Shown: piece by piece, positions 14,201 to 27,200 of the stretch | How positions within the stretch are numbered: the first letter of the stretch is position 1 | Layout of the letters: each line of letters opens with the position of its first letter | Assembly: GCA_037013495.1 (NCBI GenBank) | Contig: CM072810.1 | Location: 26,751,843-26,815,842 of the forward strand | From: Hippophae tibetana | Lineage: Eukaryota; Streptophyta; Magnoliopsida; Rosales; Elaeagnaceae | Direction: 5' to 3' | Length of the DNA: 64,000 bases | The notes under the pieces: model-generated | The model's database searches: none | What the model was told of the DNA's origin: nothing | What the model saw: only the letters and a program-made list of their open reading frames with translations | Translations under genes and position numbers: made by a program

Positions 14201-15340
14201 ATGGAAAGACTTTGTCCAAATTTTCATCCTCTTGCATGGTATAGATTTCAAAATTTCCATTCAACTATATAATTCTAGATTTATTTTATCGTTGATATGC
14301 CTATATGAGTGGTCTCCAAATTGTTTCATGTTCTTTTGAAGAAGTTTAATTTTAATTTGAACTTAATAATTATTTTAGAGCTCGAATTACCTTTTTTTTA
14401 ATATCCCTGAAAAAGGGACTCTTCTTCCTATGAAATTTAGTAAATCTCACGGCAAGTAGAGCCACTTTCTCTTCATTGAGATTAGAGTCATCATTTTTAA
14501 CAATTTGGTTAAAAACATGTTCGCTCGGACCACTATCCTTGATGTCTTAAGAGCCAAGTTCTCTCCCTTCTCGAAAGTATATTACTCTCATCTTGGCCAC
14601 TAGTGACGTAGTTCGAAAGCCTGCCCAACAGATTCCTTTAACAGTAAGTTCAATTGGCTTATACATGGACTTTAGCAAGGTAATTTGGCATGAAAATGAT
14701 AAGGTAGTATTGGAATGATTTTCTCAATCTTTTTTTCTTTGCTAATAGGTCCACCCAAGTTTTAAAAGTAGTTGATTACGTTTGAAAAATATGCAAAGAC
14801 TTTGTCCAAAGTTTCATCCTCTTGCATGATATAGATTTCAAAATTTCCATTCAACTATATAATTCTAGATTTATTTCATCGTTGATATGCCTATATGAGT
14901 GGTCTCCAAAATGTTTCATGTTCTTTTGAAGAAGTTTAATTTTAAATTCAACTTAATAATCATTTTAGAGCTCGAATTACCTTTTTTTTAATATCCCTGA
15001 AAAAGGGACTCTTCTTCCTATGAAATTTAGTAAATCTCACGGCAAGTAGAGCCACTTTCTCTTCATTGAGATTAGAGTCATCATTTTTACCAATTTGGTT
15101 AAAAAAATGTTCGCTCGGACCACTATCCTTGATGTCTTAAGACCCAAGTTCTCACCCTTCTCGAAAGTATATAACTCTCATCTTGGCAACTAGTGATGTA
15201 GTTCGAAAGCCTGCCCAACAGATTCATTTAACAGTAAGTTCAATTGGCTTATACATGGACTTTAGCAAGGTAATTTGGCATGAAAATGATAAGGTAGTAT
15301 TGGAATGATTTTCTCAATCTAATTTTCATTGCTAATAGGT
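11211..15340 (+). repeat. One monomer plus a 3-mer higher-order repeat, two copies (1770 bp)
   Basis: A type-A monomer at 11211-11800 is followed by two 3-mer copies, 11801-13570 and 13571-15340. Shared private variants sit exactly 1770 bp apart: 'cttgggcac' near 12234 and 14004; 'gcatggtatag' near 12466 and 14236; 'agtgacgtag' near 12833 and 14603; 'ggttaaaaaaatg' near 13327 and 15097; and 'ataactctcatcttggcaac' in the third monomers. The order in each copy is A, B, B-like hybrid. The 'aagtttcaaaag' monomer at 12391 and 14161 is also the third unit of the upstream 4-mer, so this block shares ancestry with it. Confidence 0.92.
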
Positions 15341-15915
15341 CCACCCAAGTTTTAAAAGTAGTTGACTACGTTTGAAAAATAGGCAAAGACTTTGTCCAAA
15401 GTTTCATCCTCTTGCATGATATAGATTTCAAAATTTCCATTCAACTATATAATTCTAGATTTATTTCATCGTTGATATGCCTATATGAGTGGTCTCCAAA
15501 ATGTTTCATGTTCTTTTGAAGAAGTTTAATTTTAAATTCAACTTAATAATCATTTTAGAGCTCGAATTACCTTTTTTTTAATATCCCTGAAAAAGGGTCT
15601 CTTCTTCCTATGAAATTTAGTAAATCTCACGGCAAGTAGATCCACTTTCTCTTCATTGAGATTAACAATTGGGTTAAAAACATGTTCGCTTGGACCACTA
15701 TCCTTGATGTCTTAAGAGCCAAGTTCTCTCCCTTCTCGAAAGTATATTACTCTCATCTTGGCCACTAGTATTGTAGTTCGAATGCCTGCCCAACATATTC
15801 ATTTAACAGTAAGTTCAATTGGCTTGTACATGGACTTAAGTAAATTAATTTGGCATGAAAATGATACGGTAGTATTGGAATGTTTTTCTCATTCTAATTT
15901 TCTCTACTAATAGGT
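15341..15915 (+). repeat. 575-bp satellite monomer (15-bp deletion)
   Basis: First monomer with the deletion. The junction 'attgagattaacaattgg' reads at about 15654-15671. It carries 'aaataggcaaagac' and type-B-like sequence, and is separated from the other two short monomers by a full-length type-A unit. Confidence 0.9.
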
Positions 15916-16505
15916 CTACCCAAGTTTTAAAAGTAGTTGATTATGTTTGAAAAATATGCAAACACTTTGTCCATAGTTTCATCCTCTTGCATAATATAGA
16001 TTTCAAAATTTCCATTCAACTATATAATTATAGATTTATTTCATCGTTGAAATTCCTATATGAGTGCTATTCCAAATGTTTCATGTTCTTTTGAAGAAGG
16101 TTAATTTTAAATTCAACTTTATAATCATTTTAGAGCTCGAATTACCTTTTTTTTAATATCCCTGAAAAAGGGACTCTTCTTCCTATGAAATTTAGTAAAT
16201 CTCACGGCAAGTAGAGCCACTTTCTCTTCATTGAGATTAGAGTCATCATTTTTAACAATTTGGTTAAAAACATGTTCGCTCGGACCACTATCCTTGATGT
16301 CTTAAGAGCCAAGTTCTCTCCCTGCTCGAAAGTATATTACTCTCATCTTGGCCACTAGTGATGTAGTTCGAAAGCCTGCCCAACAGATTCATTTAACAGT
16401 AAGTTCAATTGGCTTATACATGGACTTTAGCAAGGTAATTTGGCATGAAAATGATAAGGTAGTATTGGAATGATTTTCTCAATCTAATTTTCATTGCTAA
16501 TAGGT

Positions 16506-17655
16506 CCACCCAAGTTTTAAAAGTAGTTGATTACGTTTGAAAAATAGGCAAAGACTTTGTCCAAAGTTTCATCCTCTTGCATGATATAGATTTCAAAATT
16601 TCCATTCAACTATATAATTCTAGATTTATTTCATCGTTGATATGCCTATATGAGTGGTCTCCAAAATGTTTCATGTTCTTTTGAAGAAGTTTAATTTTAA
16701 ATTCAACTTAATAATCATTTTAGAGCTAGAATTACCTTTTTTTTAATATCCCTGAAAAAGGGTCTCTTCTTCCTATGAAATTTAGTAAATCTCACGGCAA
16801 GTAGAGCCACTTTCTCTTCATTGAGATTAACAATTGGGTTAAAAACATGTTCGCTCGGACCACTATCCTTGATGTCTTAAGAGCCAAGTTCTCTCCCTTC
16901 TCGAAAGTATATTACTATCATCTTGGCCACTAGTATTGTAGTTCGAATGCCTGCCCAACATATTCATTTAACAGTAAGTTCAATTGGCTTGTACATGGAC
17001 TTAAGTAAATTAATTTGGCATGAAAATGATACGGTAGTATTGGAATGATTTTCTCAATCTAATTTTCTTTCCTAATAGGTCCACCCAAGTTTTAAAAGTA
17101 GTTGATTACGTTTGAAAAATATGCAAAGACTTTGTCCAAAGTTTCATCCTCTTGCATGATATAGATTTCAAAATTTCCATTCAACTATATAATTCTAGAT
17201 TTATTTCATCGTTGATATGCCTATATGAGTGGTCTCCAAAATGTTTCATGTTCTTTTGAAGAAGTTTAATTTTAAATTCAACTTAATAATCATTTTAGAG
17301 CTAGAATTACCTTTTTTTTAATATCCCTGAAAAAGGGTCTCTTCTTCCTATGAAATTTAGTAAATCTCACGGCAAGTAGAGCCACTTTCTCTTCATTGAG
17401 ATTAACAATTGGGTTAAAAACATGTTCGCTCGGACCACTATCCTTGATGTCTTAAGAGCCAAGTTCTCTCCCTTCTCGAAAGTATATTACTATCATCTTG
17501 GCCACTAGTATTGTAGTTCGAATGCCTGCCCAACATATTCATTTAACAGTAAGTTCAATTGGCTTGTACATGGACTTAAGTAAATTAATTTGGCATGAAA
17601 ATGATACGGTAGTATTGGAATGATTTTCTCAATCTAATTTTCTTTCCTAATAGGT
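16506..17655 (+). repeat. Pair of adjacent 575-bp satellite monomers
   Basis: Two short monomers, 16506-17080 and 17081-17655, lie side by side. Both carry the same 15-bp deletion plus the private variants 'gagctagaatt' and 'attactatcatc'. They differ near the start ('aataggcaaag' versus 'aatatgcaaag'). This is the clearest single-monomer duplication in the window. Confidence 0.9.
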
Positions 17656-18245
17656 CCACCCAAGTTTTAAAAGTAGTTGATTACGTTTGAAAAATATGCA
17701 AAGACTTTGTCCAAAGTTTCATCCTCTTGCATGATATAGATTTCAAAATTTCCATTCAACTATATAATTCTAGATTTATTTCATCGTTGATATGCCTATA
17801 TGAGTGGTCTCCAAAATGTTTCATGTTCTTTTGAAGAAGTTTAATTTTAAATTCAACTTAATAATCATTTTAGAGCTCGAATTACCTTTTTTTTAATATC
17901 CCTGAAAAAGGGTCTCTTCTTCCTATGAAATTTAGTAAATCTCACGGCAAGTAGAGCCACTTTCTCTTCATTGAGATTAGAGTCATCATTTCTAACAATT
18001 GGGTTAAAAACATGTTCGCTCGGACCACTATCCTTGATGTCTTAAGAGCCAAGTTCTCTCCCTTCTCGAAAGTATATTACTCTCATCTTGGCCACTAGTA
18101 TTGTAGTTCGAATGCCTGCCCAACATATTCATTTAACAGTAAGTTCAATTGGCTTGTACATGGACTTAAGTAAATTAATTTGGCATGAAAATGATACGGT
18201 AGTATTGGAATGTTTTTCTCATTCTAATTTTCTCTACTAATAGGT

Positions 18246-21200
18246 CTACCCAAGTTTTAAAAGTAGTTGATTATGTTTGAAAAATATGCAAACACTTTGT
18301 CCATAGTTTCATCCTCTTGCATGATATAGATTTCAAAATTTCCATTCAACTATATAATTATAGATTTATTTCATCGTTGAAATGCCTATATGAGTGCTAT
18401 CTCAAATGTTTCATGTTCTTTTGAAGAAGGTTAATTTTAAATTCAGCTTAATAATCATTTTAGAGCTCGAATTACCTTTTTTTTAATATCCCTGAAAAAG
18501 GGGCTCTTCTTCCTATGAAATTTAGTAAATCTCACGGCAAGTAGAGCCACTTTCTCTTCATTGAGATTAGAGTCATCATTTCTAACAATTGGGTTAAAAA
18601 CATGTTCGCTCGGACCATTATCCTTGATGTCTTAAGAGCCAAGTTCTCTCCCTTGTCGAAAGTATATTACTCTCATTTTGGCCACTAGTGATGTAGTTCG
18701 AATGCCTGCCCAACATATTCGTTTAACAGTAAGTTCAATTGGCTTGTACATGGACTTAAGTAAATTAATTTGGCATGAAAATGATACGGTAGTATTGGAA
18801 TGATTTTCTCATTGTAATTTTCTCTACTAATAGGTCTACCCAAGTTTTAAAAGTAGTTGATTATGTTTGAAAAATATGCAAACACTTTTTCCAAAGTTTC
18901 ATCCTCCTGCATGATATAGATTTCAAAATTTCCATTCAACTATATAATTCTAGATTTATTTTATCGTTGATATGCCTATATGAGTGGTCTCCAAATTGTT
19001 TCATGTTCTTTTGAAGAAGTTTAATTTTAATTTCAACTTAATAATCATTTTAGAGCTCGAATTACCTTTTTTTTTAATATCCCTGAAAAAGGGACTCTTC
19101 TTTCTATGGAATTTAGTAAATCTCACGGCAAGTGGAGCCACTTTCTCTTCATTGAGATAAGAGTCATCATTTCTAACAATTGGGTTAAAAACATGTTCGC
19201 TCGGACCACTATCCTTGATGTCTTAAGAGCCAAGTTCTCTCCCTTCTCGAAAGTATATTACTCTCATCTTGGCCACGAGTGATGTAGTTCGAACACTACC
19301 CAACATATTCATTTAACAGTAAGTTCAATTGGCTTGTACATGGACTTAAGTAAATTAATTTGGCATGAAAATGATACGGTAGTATTGGAATGATTTTCTC
19401 ATTGTAATTTTCTCTACTAATAGGTCTACCCAAGTTTTAAAAGTAGTTGATTATGTTTGAAAAATATGCAAACACTTTTTCCAAAGTTTCATCCTCCTGC
19501 ATGATATAGATTTCAAAATTTCCATTCAACTATATAATTATAGATTTATTTCATCGTTGAAATGCCTATATGAGTGCTATCCGAAATGTTTCATGTTCTT
19601 TTGAAGAAGGTTAATTTTAAATTCAACTTAATAATCATTTTAGAGCTCGAATTACTTTTTTTTTAATATCCCTGAAAAAGGGACTCTTCTTCCTATGAAA
19701 TTTAGTAAATCTCACGGCAAGTAGAGCCACTTTCTCTTCATTGAGATTAGAGTCATCATTTCTAACAATTGGGTTAAAAACATGTTCGCTCGGACCACTA
19801 TCCTTGATGTCTTAAGAGCCAAGTTCTCTCCCTTCTCGAAAGTATATTACTCTCATCTTGGCCACGAGTGATGTAGTTCGAATCCCTGCCCAACATATTC
19901 GTTTAACAGTAAGTTCAATTGGCTTGTACACGGACTTAAGTAAATTAATTTGGCATGAAAATGATACGGTAGTATTGGAATGATTTTCTCATTCTAATTT
20001 TCTCTACTAATAGGTCTACCCAAGTTTTAAAAGTAGTTGATTATGTTTGAAAAATATGCAAACACATTGTCCAAAGTTTCATCCTCCTCCATGATATAGA
20101 TTTCAAAATTTCCATTCAACTATATAATTATAGATTTATTTCATCGTTGAAATGCCTATATGAGTGCTATCCGAAATGTTTCATGTTCTTTTGAAGAAGG
20201 TTAATTTTAAATTCAACTTAATAATCATTTTAGAGCTCGAATTACCTTTTTTTTAATATCCCTGAAAAAGGGTCTCTTCTTCCTATGAAATTTAGTAAAT
20301 CTCACGGCAAGTAGAGCCACATTCTCTTCATTGAGATTAGAGTCATCATTTCTAACAATTGGGTTAAAAACATGTTTACTCTGACCACTATCCTTGATGT
20401 CTTAAGAGCCAAGTTCTCTCCCTTCTCGAAAGTATATTACTCTCATCTTGGCCACGAGTGATGTAGTTCAAATCCCTGCCCAACATATTCATTTAACAAT
20501 AAGTTCAATTGGCTTGTACATGGACTTAAGTAAATTAATTTGGCATGAAAATGATACGGTAGTATTGGAATGATTTTCTCATTCTAATTTTCTCTACTAA
20601 TAGGTCTACCCAAGTTTTAAAAGTAGTTGATTATGTTTGAAAAATATGCAAACACTTTGTCCAAAGTTTCATCCTCCTCCATGATATAGATTTCAAAATT
20701 TCCATTCAACTATATAATTATAGATTTATTTCATCGTTGAAATGCCTATATGAGTGCTATCCGAAATGTTTCATGTTCTTTTGAAGAAGGTTAATTTTAA
20801 ATTCAACTTAATAATCATTTTAGAGCTCGAATTACCTTTTTTTTAATATCCCTGAAAAAGGGACTCTTCTTCCTATGAAATTTAGTAAATCTCACGGCAA
20901 GTAGAGCCACTTTCTCTTCATTGAGATTAGAGTCATCATTTCTAACAATTGGGTTAAAAACATGTTCGCTCGGACCACTATCCTTGATGTCTTAAGAGCC
21001 AAGTTCTCTCCCTTCTCGAAAGTATATTACTCTCATCTTGGCCACTAGTGATGTAGTTCGAATGCCTGCCCAACATATTCGTTTAACAGTAAGTTCAATT
21101 GGCTTATACATGGACTTAAGCAAGGTAATTTGGAATGAAAATGATAAGGTAGTATTGGAATGATTTTCTCAATCTAATTTTCTTTGCTAATAGGTCCACC

Positions 21201-24200
21201 CAAGTTTTAAAAGTAGTTGATTACGTTTGAAAAATATGCAAAGTCTTTGTCCAAAGTTTCATCCTCTTGCATGATATAGATTTCAAAATTTCCATTCAAC
21301 TATATAATTCTAGATTTATTTTATCGTTGATATGCCTATATGAGTGGTCTCCAAATTGTTTCATGTTCTTTTGAAGAAGTTTAATTTTAATTTCAACTTA
21401 ATAATCATTTTAGAGCTCGAATTACCCTTTTTTTAATATCCCTGAAAAATGGACTCTTCTTCCTATGGAATTTAGTAAATCTCACGGTAAGTGGAGCCAC
21501 TTTCTCTTCATTGAGATAAGAGTCATCATTTCTAACAATTGGGTTAAAAACATGTTCGCTCGGACCACTATCCTTGATGTCTTAAGAGCCAAGTTCTCTC
21601 CCTTCTCGAAAGTATATTACTCTCATCTTGGCCACTAGTATTGTAGTTCGAATGCCTGCCCAACATATTCATTTAACAGTAAGTTCAATTGGCTTGTACA
21701 TGGACTTAAGTAAATTAATTTGGCATGAAAATGATACGGTAGTATTGGAATGTTTTTCTCATTCTAATTTTCTCTACTAATAGGTCTACCCAAGTTTTAA
21801 AAGTAGTTGATTATGTTTGAAAAATATGCAAACACTTTGTCCATAGTTTCATCCTCTTGCATGATATAGATTTCAAAATTTCCATTCAACTATATAATTA
21901 TAGATTTATTTCATCGTTGAAATGCCTATATGAGTGCTATCCGAAATGTTTCATGTTCTTTTGAAGAAGGTTAATTTTAAATTCAACTTAATAATCATTT
22001 TAGAGCTCGAATTACCTTTTTTTTAATATCCCTGAAAAAGGGACTCTTCTTCCTATGAAATTTAGTAAATCTCACGGCAAGTAGAGCCACTTTCTCTTCA
22101 TTGAGATTAGAGTCATCATTTCTAACAATTGGGTTAAAAACATGTTCGCTCGGACCACTATCCTTGATGTCTTAAGAGCCAAGTTCTCTCCCTTCTCGAA
22201 AGTATATTACTCTCATCTTGGCCACGAGTGATGTAGTTCGAATTCCTGCCCAACATATTCATTTAACAATAAGTTCAATTGGCTTGTACATGGACTTAAG
22301 TAAATTAATTTGGCATGAAAATGATACGGTAGTATTGGAATGATTTTCTCATTCTAATTTTCTCTACTAATAGGTCTACCCAAGTTTTAAAAGTAGTTGA
22401 TTATGTTTGAAAAATATGCAAACACTTTGTCCAAAGTTTCATCCTCCTCCATGATATAGATTTCAAAATTTCCATTCAACTATATAATTATAGATTTATT
22501 TCATCGTTGAAATGCCTATATGAGTGCTATCCGAAATGTTTCATGTTCTTTTGAAGAAGGTTAATTTTAAATTCAACTTAATAATCATTTTAGAGCTCGA
22601 ATTACCTTTTTTTTAATATCCCTGAAAAAGGGACTCTTCTTCCTATGAAATTTAGTAAATCTCACGGCAAGTAGAGCCACTTTCTCTTCATTGAGATTAG
22701 AGTCATCATTTCTAACAATTGGGTTAAAAACATGTTCGCTCGGACCACTATCCTTGATGTCTTAAGAGCCAAGTTCTCTCCCTTCTCGAAAGTATATTAC
22801 TCTCATCTTGGCCACTAGTGATGTAGTTCGAATGCCTGCCCAACATATTCGTTTAACAGTAAGTTCAATTGGCTTATACATGGACTTAAGCAAGGTAATT
22901 TGGAATGAAAATGATAAGGTAGTATTGGAATGATTTTCTCAATCTAATTTTCTTTGCTAATAGGTCCACCCAAGTTTTAAAAGTAGTTGATTACGTTTGA
23001 AAAATATGCAAAGTCTTTGTCCAAAGTTTCATCCTCTTGCATGATATAGATTTCAAAATTTCCATTCAACTATATAATTCTAGATTTATTTTATCGTTGA
23101 TATGCCTATATGAGTGGTCTCCAAATTGTTTCATGTTCTTTTGAAGAAGTTTAATTTTAATTTCAACTTAATAATCATTTTAGAGCTCGAATTACCCTTT
23201 TTTTAATATCCCTGAAAAATGGACTCTTCTTCCTATGGAATTTAGTAAATCTCACGGCAAGTGGAGCCACTTTCTCTTCATTGAGATAAGAGTCATCATT
23301 TCTAACAATTGGGTTAAAAACATGTTCGCTCGGACCACTATCCTTGATGTCTTAAGAGCCAAGTTCTCTCCCTTCTCGAAAGTATATTACTCTCATCTTG
23401 GCCACTAGTATTGTAGTTCGAATGCCTGCCCAACATATTCATTTAACAGTAAGTTCAATTGGCTTGTACATGGACTTAAGTAAATTAATTTGGCATGAAA
23501 ATGATACGGTAGTATTGGAATGTTTTTCTCATTCTAATTTTCTCTACTAATAGGTCTACCCAAGTTTTAAAAGTAGTTGATTATGTTTGAAAAATATGCA
23601 AACACTTTTTCCAAAGTTTCATCCTCCTGCATGATATAGATTTCAAAATTTCCATTCAACTATATAATTATAGATTTATTTCATCGTTGAAATGCCTATA
23701 TGAGTGCTATCCGAAATGTTTCATGTTCTTTTGAAGAAGGTTAATTTTAAATTCAACTTAATAATCATTTTAGAGCTCGAATTACTTTTTTTTTAATATC
23801 CCTGAAAAAGGGACTCTTCTTCCTATGAAATTTAGTAAATCTCACGGCAAGTAGAGCCACTTTCTCTTCATTGAGATTAGAGTCATCATTTCTAACAATT
23901 GGGTTAAAAACATGTTCGCTCGGACCACTATCCTTGATGTCTTAAGAGCCAAGTTCTCTCCCTTCTCGAAAGTATATTACTCTCATCTTGGCCACGAGTG
24001 ATGTAGTTCGAATCCCTGCCCAACATATTCGTTTAACAGTAAGTTCAATTGGCTTGTACACGGACTTAAGTAAATTAATTTGGCATGAAAATGATACGGT
24101 AGTATTGGAATGATTTTCTCATTCTAATTTTCTCTACTAATAGGTCTACCCAAGTTTTAAAAGTAGTTGATTATGTTTGAAAAATATGCAAACACATTGT

Positions 24201-27200
24201 CCAAAGTTTCATCCTCCTCCATGATATAGATTTCAAAATTTCCATTCAACTATATAATTATAGATTTATTTCATCGTTGAAATGCCTATATGAGTGCTAT
24301 CCGAAATGTTTCATGTTCTTTTGAAGAAGGTTAATTTTAAATTCAACTTAATAATCATTTTAGAGCTCGAATTACCTTTTTTTTAATATCCCTGAAAAAG
24401 GGTCTCTTCTTCCTATGAAATTTAGTAAATCTCACGGCAAGTAGAGCCACTTTCTCTTCATTGAGATTAGAGTCATCATTTCTAACAATTGGGTTAAAAA
24501 CATGTTCGCTCGGACCACTATCCTTGATGTCTTAAGAGCCAAGTTCTCTCCCTTCTCGAAAGTATATTACTCTCATCTTGGCCACTAGTATTGTAGTTCG
24601 AATGCCTGCCCAACATATTCATTTAACAGTAAGTTCAATTGGCTTGTACATGGACTTAAGTAAATTAATTTGGCATGAAAATGATACGGTAGTATTGGAA
24701 TGTTTTTCTCATTCTAATTTTCTCTACTAATAGGTCTACCCAAGTTTTAAAAGTAGTTGATTATGTTTGAAAAATATGCAAACACTTTGTCCATAGTTTC
24801 ATCCTCTTGCATGATATAGATTTCAAAATTTCCATTCAACTATATAATTATAGATTTATTTCATCGTTGAAATGCCTATATGAGTGCTATCCGAAATGTT
24901 TCATGTTCTTTTGAAGAAGGTTAATTTTAAATTCAACTTAAAAATCATTTTAGAGCTCGAATTACCTTTTTTTTAATATCCCTGAAAAAGGGACTCTTCT
25001 TCCTATGAAATTTAGTAAATCTCACGGCAAGTAGAGCCACTTTCTCTTCATTGAGATTAGAGTCATCATTTCTAACAATTGGGTTAAAAACATGTTCGCT
25101 CGGACCACTATCCTTGATGTCTTAAGAGCCAAGTTCTCTCCCTTCTCGAAAGTATATTACTCTCATCTTGGCCACGAGTGATGTAGTTCGAATTCCTGCC
25201 CAACATATTCATTTAACAATAAGTTCAATTGGCTTGTACATGGACTTAAGTAAATTAATTTGGCATGAAAATGATACGGTAGTATTGGAATGATTTTCTC
25301 ATTCTAATTTTCTCTACTAATAGGTCTACCCAAGTTTTAAAAGTAGTTGATTATGTTTGAAAAATATGCAAACACTTTGTCCAAAGTTTCATCCTCCTCC
25401 ATGATATAGATTTCAAAATTTCCATTCAACTATATAATTATAGATTTATTTCATCGTTGAAATGCCTATATGAGTGCTATCCGAAATGTTTCATGTTCTT
25501 TTGAAGAAGGTTAATTTTAAATTCAACTTAATAATCATTTTAGAGCTCGAATTACCTTTTTTTTAATATCCCTGAAAAAGGGACTCTTCTTCCTATGAAA
25601 TTTAGTAAATCTCACGGCAAGTAGAGCCACTTTCTCTTCATTGAGATTAGAGTCATCATTTCTAACAATTGGGTTAAAAACATGTTCGCTCGGACCACTA
25701 TCCTTGATGTCTTAAGAGCCAAGTTCTCTCCCTTCTCGAAAGTATATTACTCTCATCTTGGCCACTAGTGATGTAGTTCGAATGCCTGCCCAACATATTC
25801 GTTTAACAGTAAGTTCAATTGGCTTATACATGGACTTAAGCAAGGTAATTTGGAATGAAAATGATAAGGTAGTATTGGAATGATTTTCTCAATCTAATTT
25901 TCTTTGCTAATAGGTCCACCCAAGTTTTAAAAGTAGTTGATTACGTTTGAAAAATATGCAAAGTCTTTGTCCATAGTTTCATCCTCTTGCATGATATAGA
26001 TTTCAAAATTTCCATTCAACTATATAATTATAGATTTATTTCATCGTTGAAATGCCTATATGAGTGCTATCCGAAATGTTTCATGTTCTTTTGAAGAAGG
26101 TTAATTTTAAATTCAACTTAATAATCATTTTAGAGCTCGAATTACCTTTTTTTTAATATCCCTGAAAAAGGGACTCTTCTTCCTATGAAATTTAGTAAAT
26201 CTCACGGCAAGTAGAGCCACTTTCTCTTCATTGAGATTAGAGTCATCATTTCTAACAATTGGGTTAAAAACATGTTCGCTCGGACCACTATCCTTGATGT
26301 CTTAAGAGCCAAGTTCTCTCCCTTCTCGAAAGTATATTACTCTCATCTTGGCCACGAGTGATGTAGTTCGAATTCCTGCCCAACATATTCATTTAACAAT
26401 AAGTTCAATTGGCTTGTACATGGACTTAAGTAAATTAATTTGGCATGAAAATGATACGGTAGTATTGGAATGATTTTCTCATTCTAATTTTCTCTACTAA
26501 TAGGTCTACCCAAGTTTTAAAAGTAGTTGATTATGTTTGAAAAATATGCAAACACTTTGTCCAAAGTTTCATCCTCCTCCATGATATAGATTTCAAAATT
26601 TCCATTCAACTATATAATTATAGATTTATTTCATCGTTGAAATGCCTATATGAGTGCTATCCGAAATGTTTCATGTTCTTTTGAAGAAGGTTAATTTTAA
26701 ATTCAACTTAATAATCATTTTAGAGCTCGAATTACCTTTTTTTTAATATCCCTGAAAAAGGGACTCTTCTTCCTATGAAATTTAGTAAATCTCACGGCAA
26801 GTAGAGCCACTTTCTCTTCATTGAGATTAGAGTCATCATTCTAACAATTGGGTTAAAAACATGTTCGCTCGGACCACTATCCTTGATGTCTTAAGAGCCA
26901 AGTTCTCTCCCTTCTCGAAAGTATATTACTCTCATCTTGGCCACTAGTATTGTAGTTCGAATGCCTGCCCAACATATTCATTTAACAGTAAGTTCAATTG
27001 GCTTGTACATGGACTTAAGTAAATTAATTTGGCATGAAAATGATACGGTAGTATTGGAATGTTTTTCTCATTCTAATTTTCTCTACTAATAGGTCTACCC
27101 AAGTTTTAAAAGTAGTTCATTATGTTTGAAAAATATGCAAACATTTTGTCCATAGTTTCATCCTCTTGCATGATATAGATTTCAAAATTTCCATTCAACT

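Larger units (their letters stand above)
15341..18245 (+). repeat. Satellite block containing 575-bp deletion monomers
   Basis: Monomers start at 15341, 15916, 16506, 17081 and 17656. Those at 15341, 16506 and 17081 are 575 bp because 15 bases ('gagtcatcatttcta') are missing between 'attgagatta' and 'acaattgggtt'. The other two are 590 bp. The units at 16506 and 17081 also share 'gagctagaatt' and 'attactatcatc', and both end in 'ctttcctaatagg', so one is probably a recent tandem copy of the other. The deletion is bounded by a 2-base TA repeat, which fits slippage or microhomology loss. No gene is seen. Confidence 0.92.
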
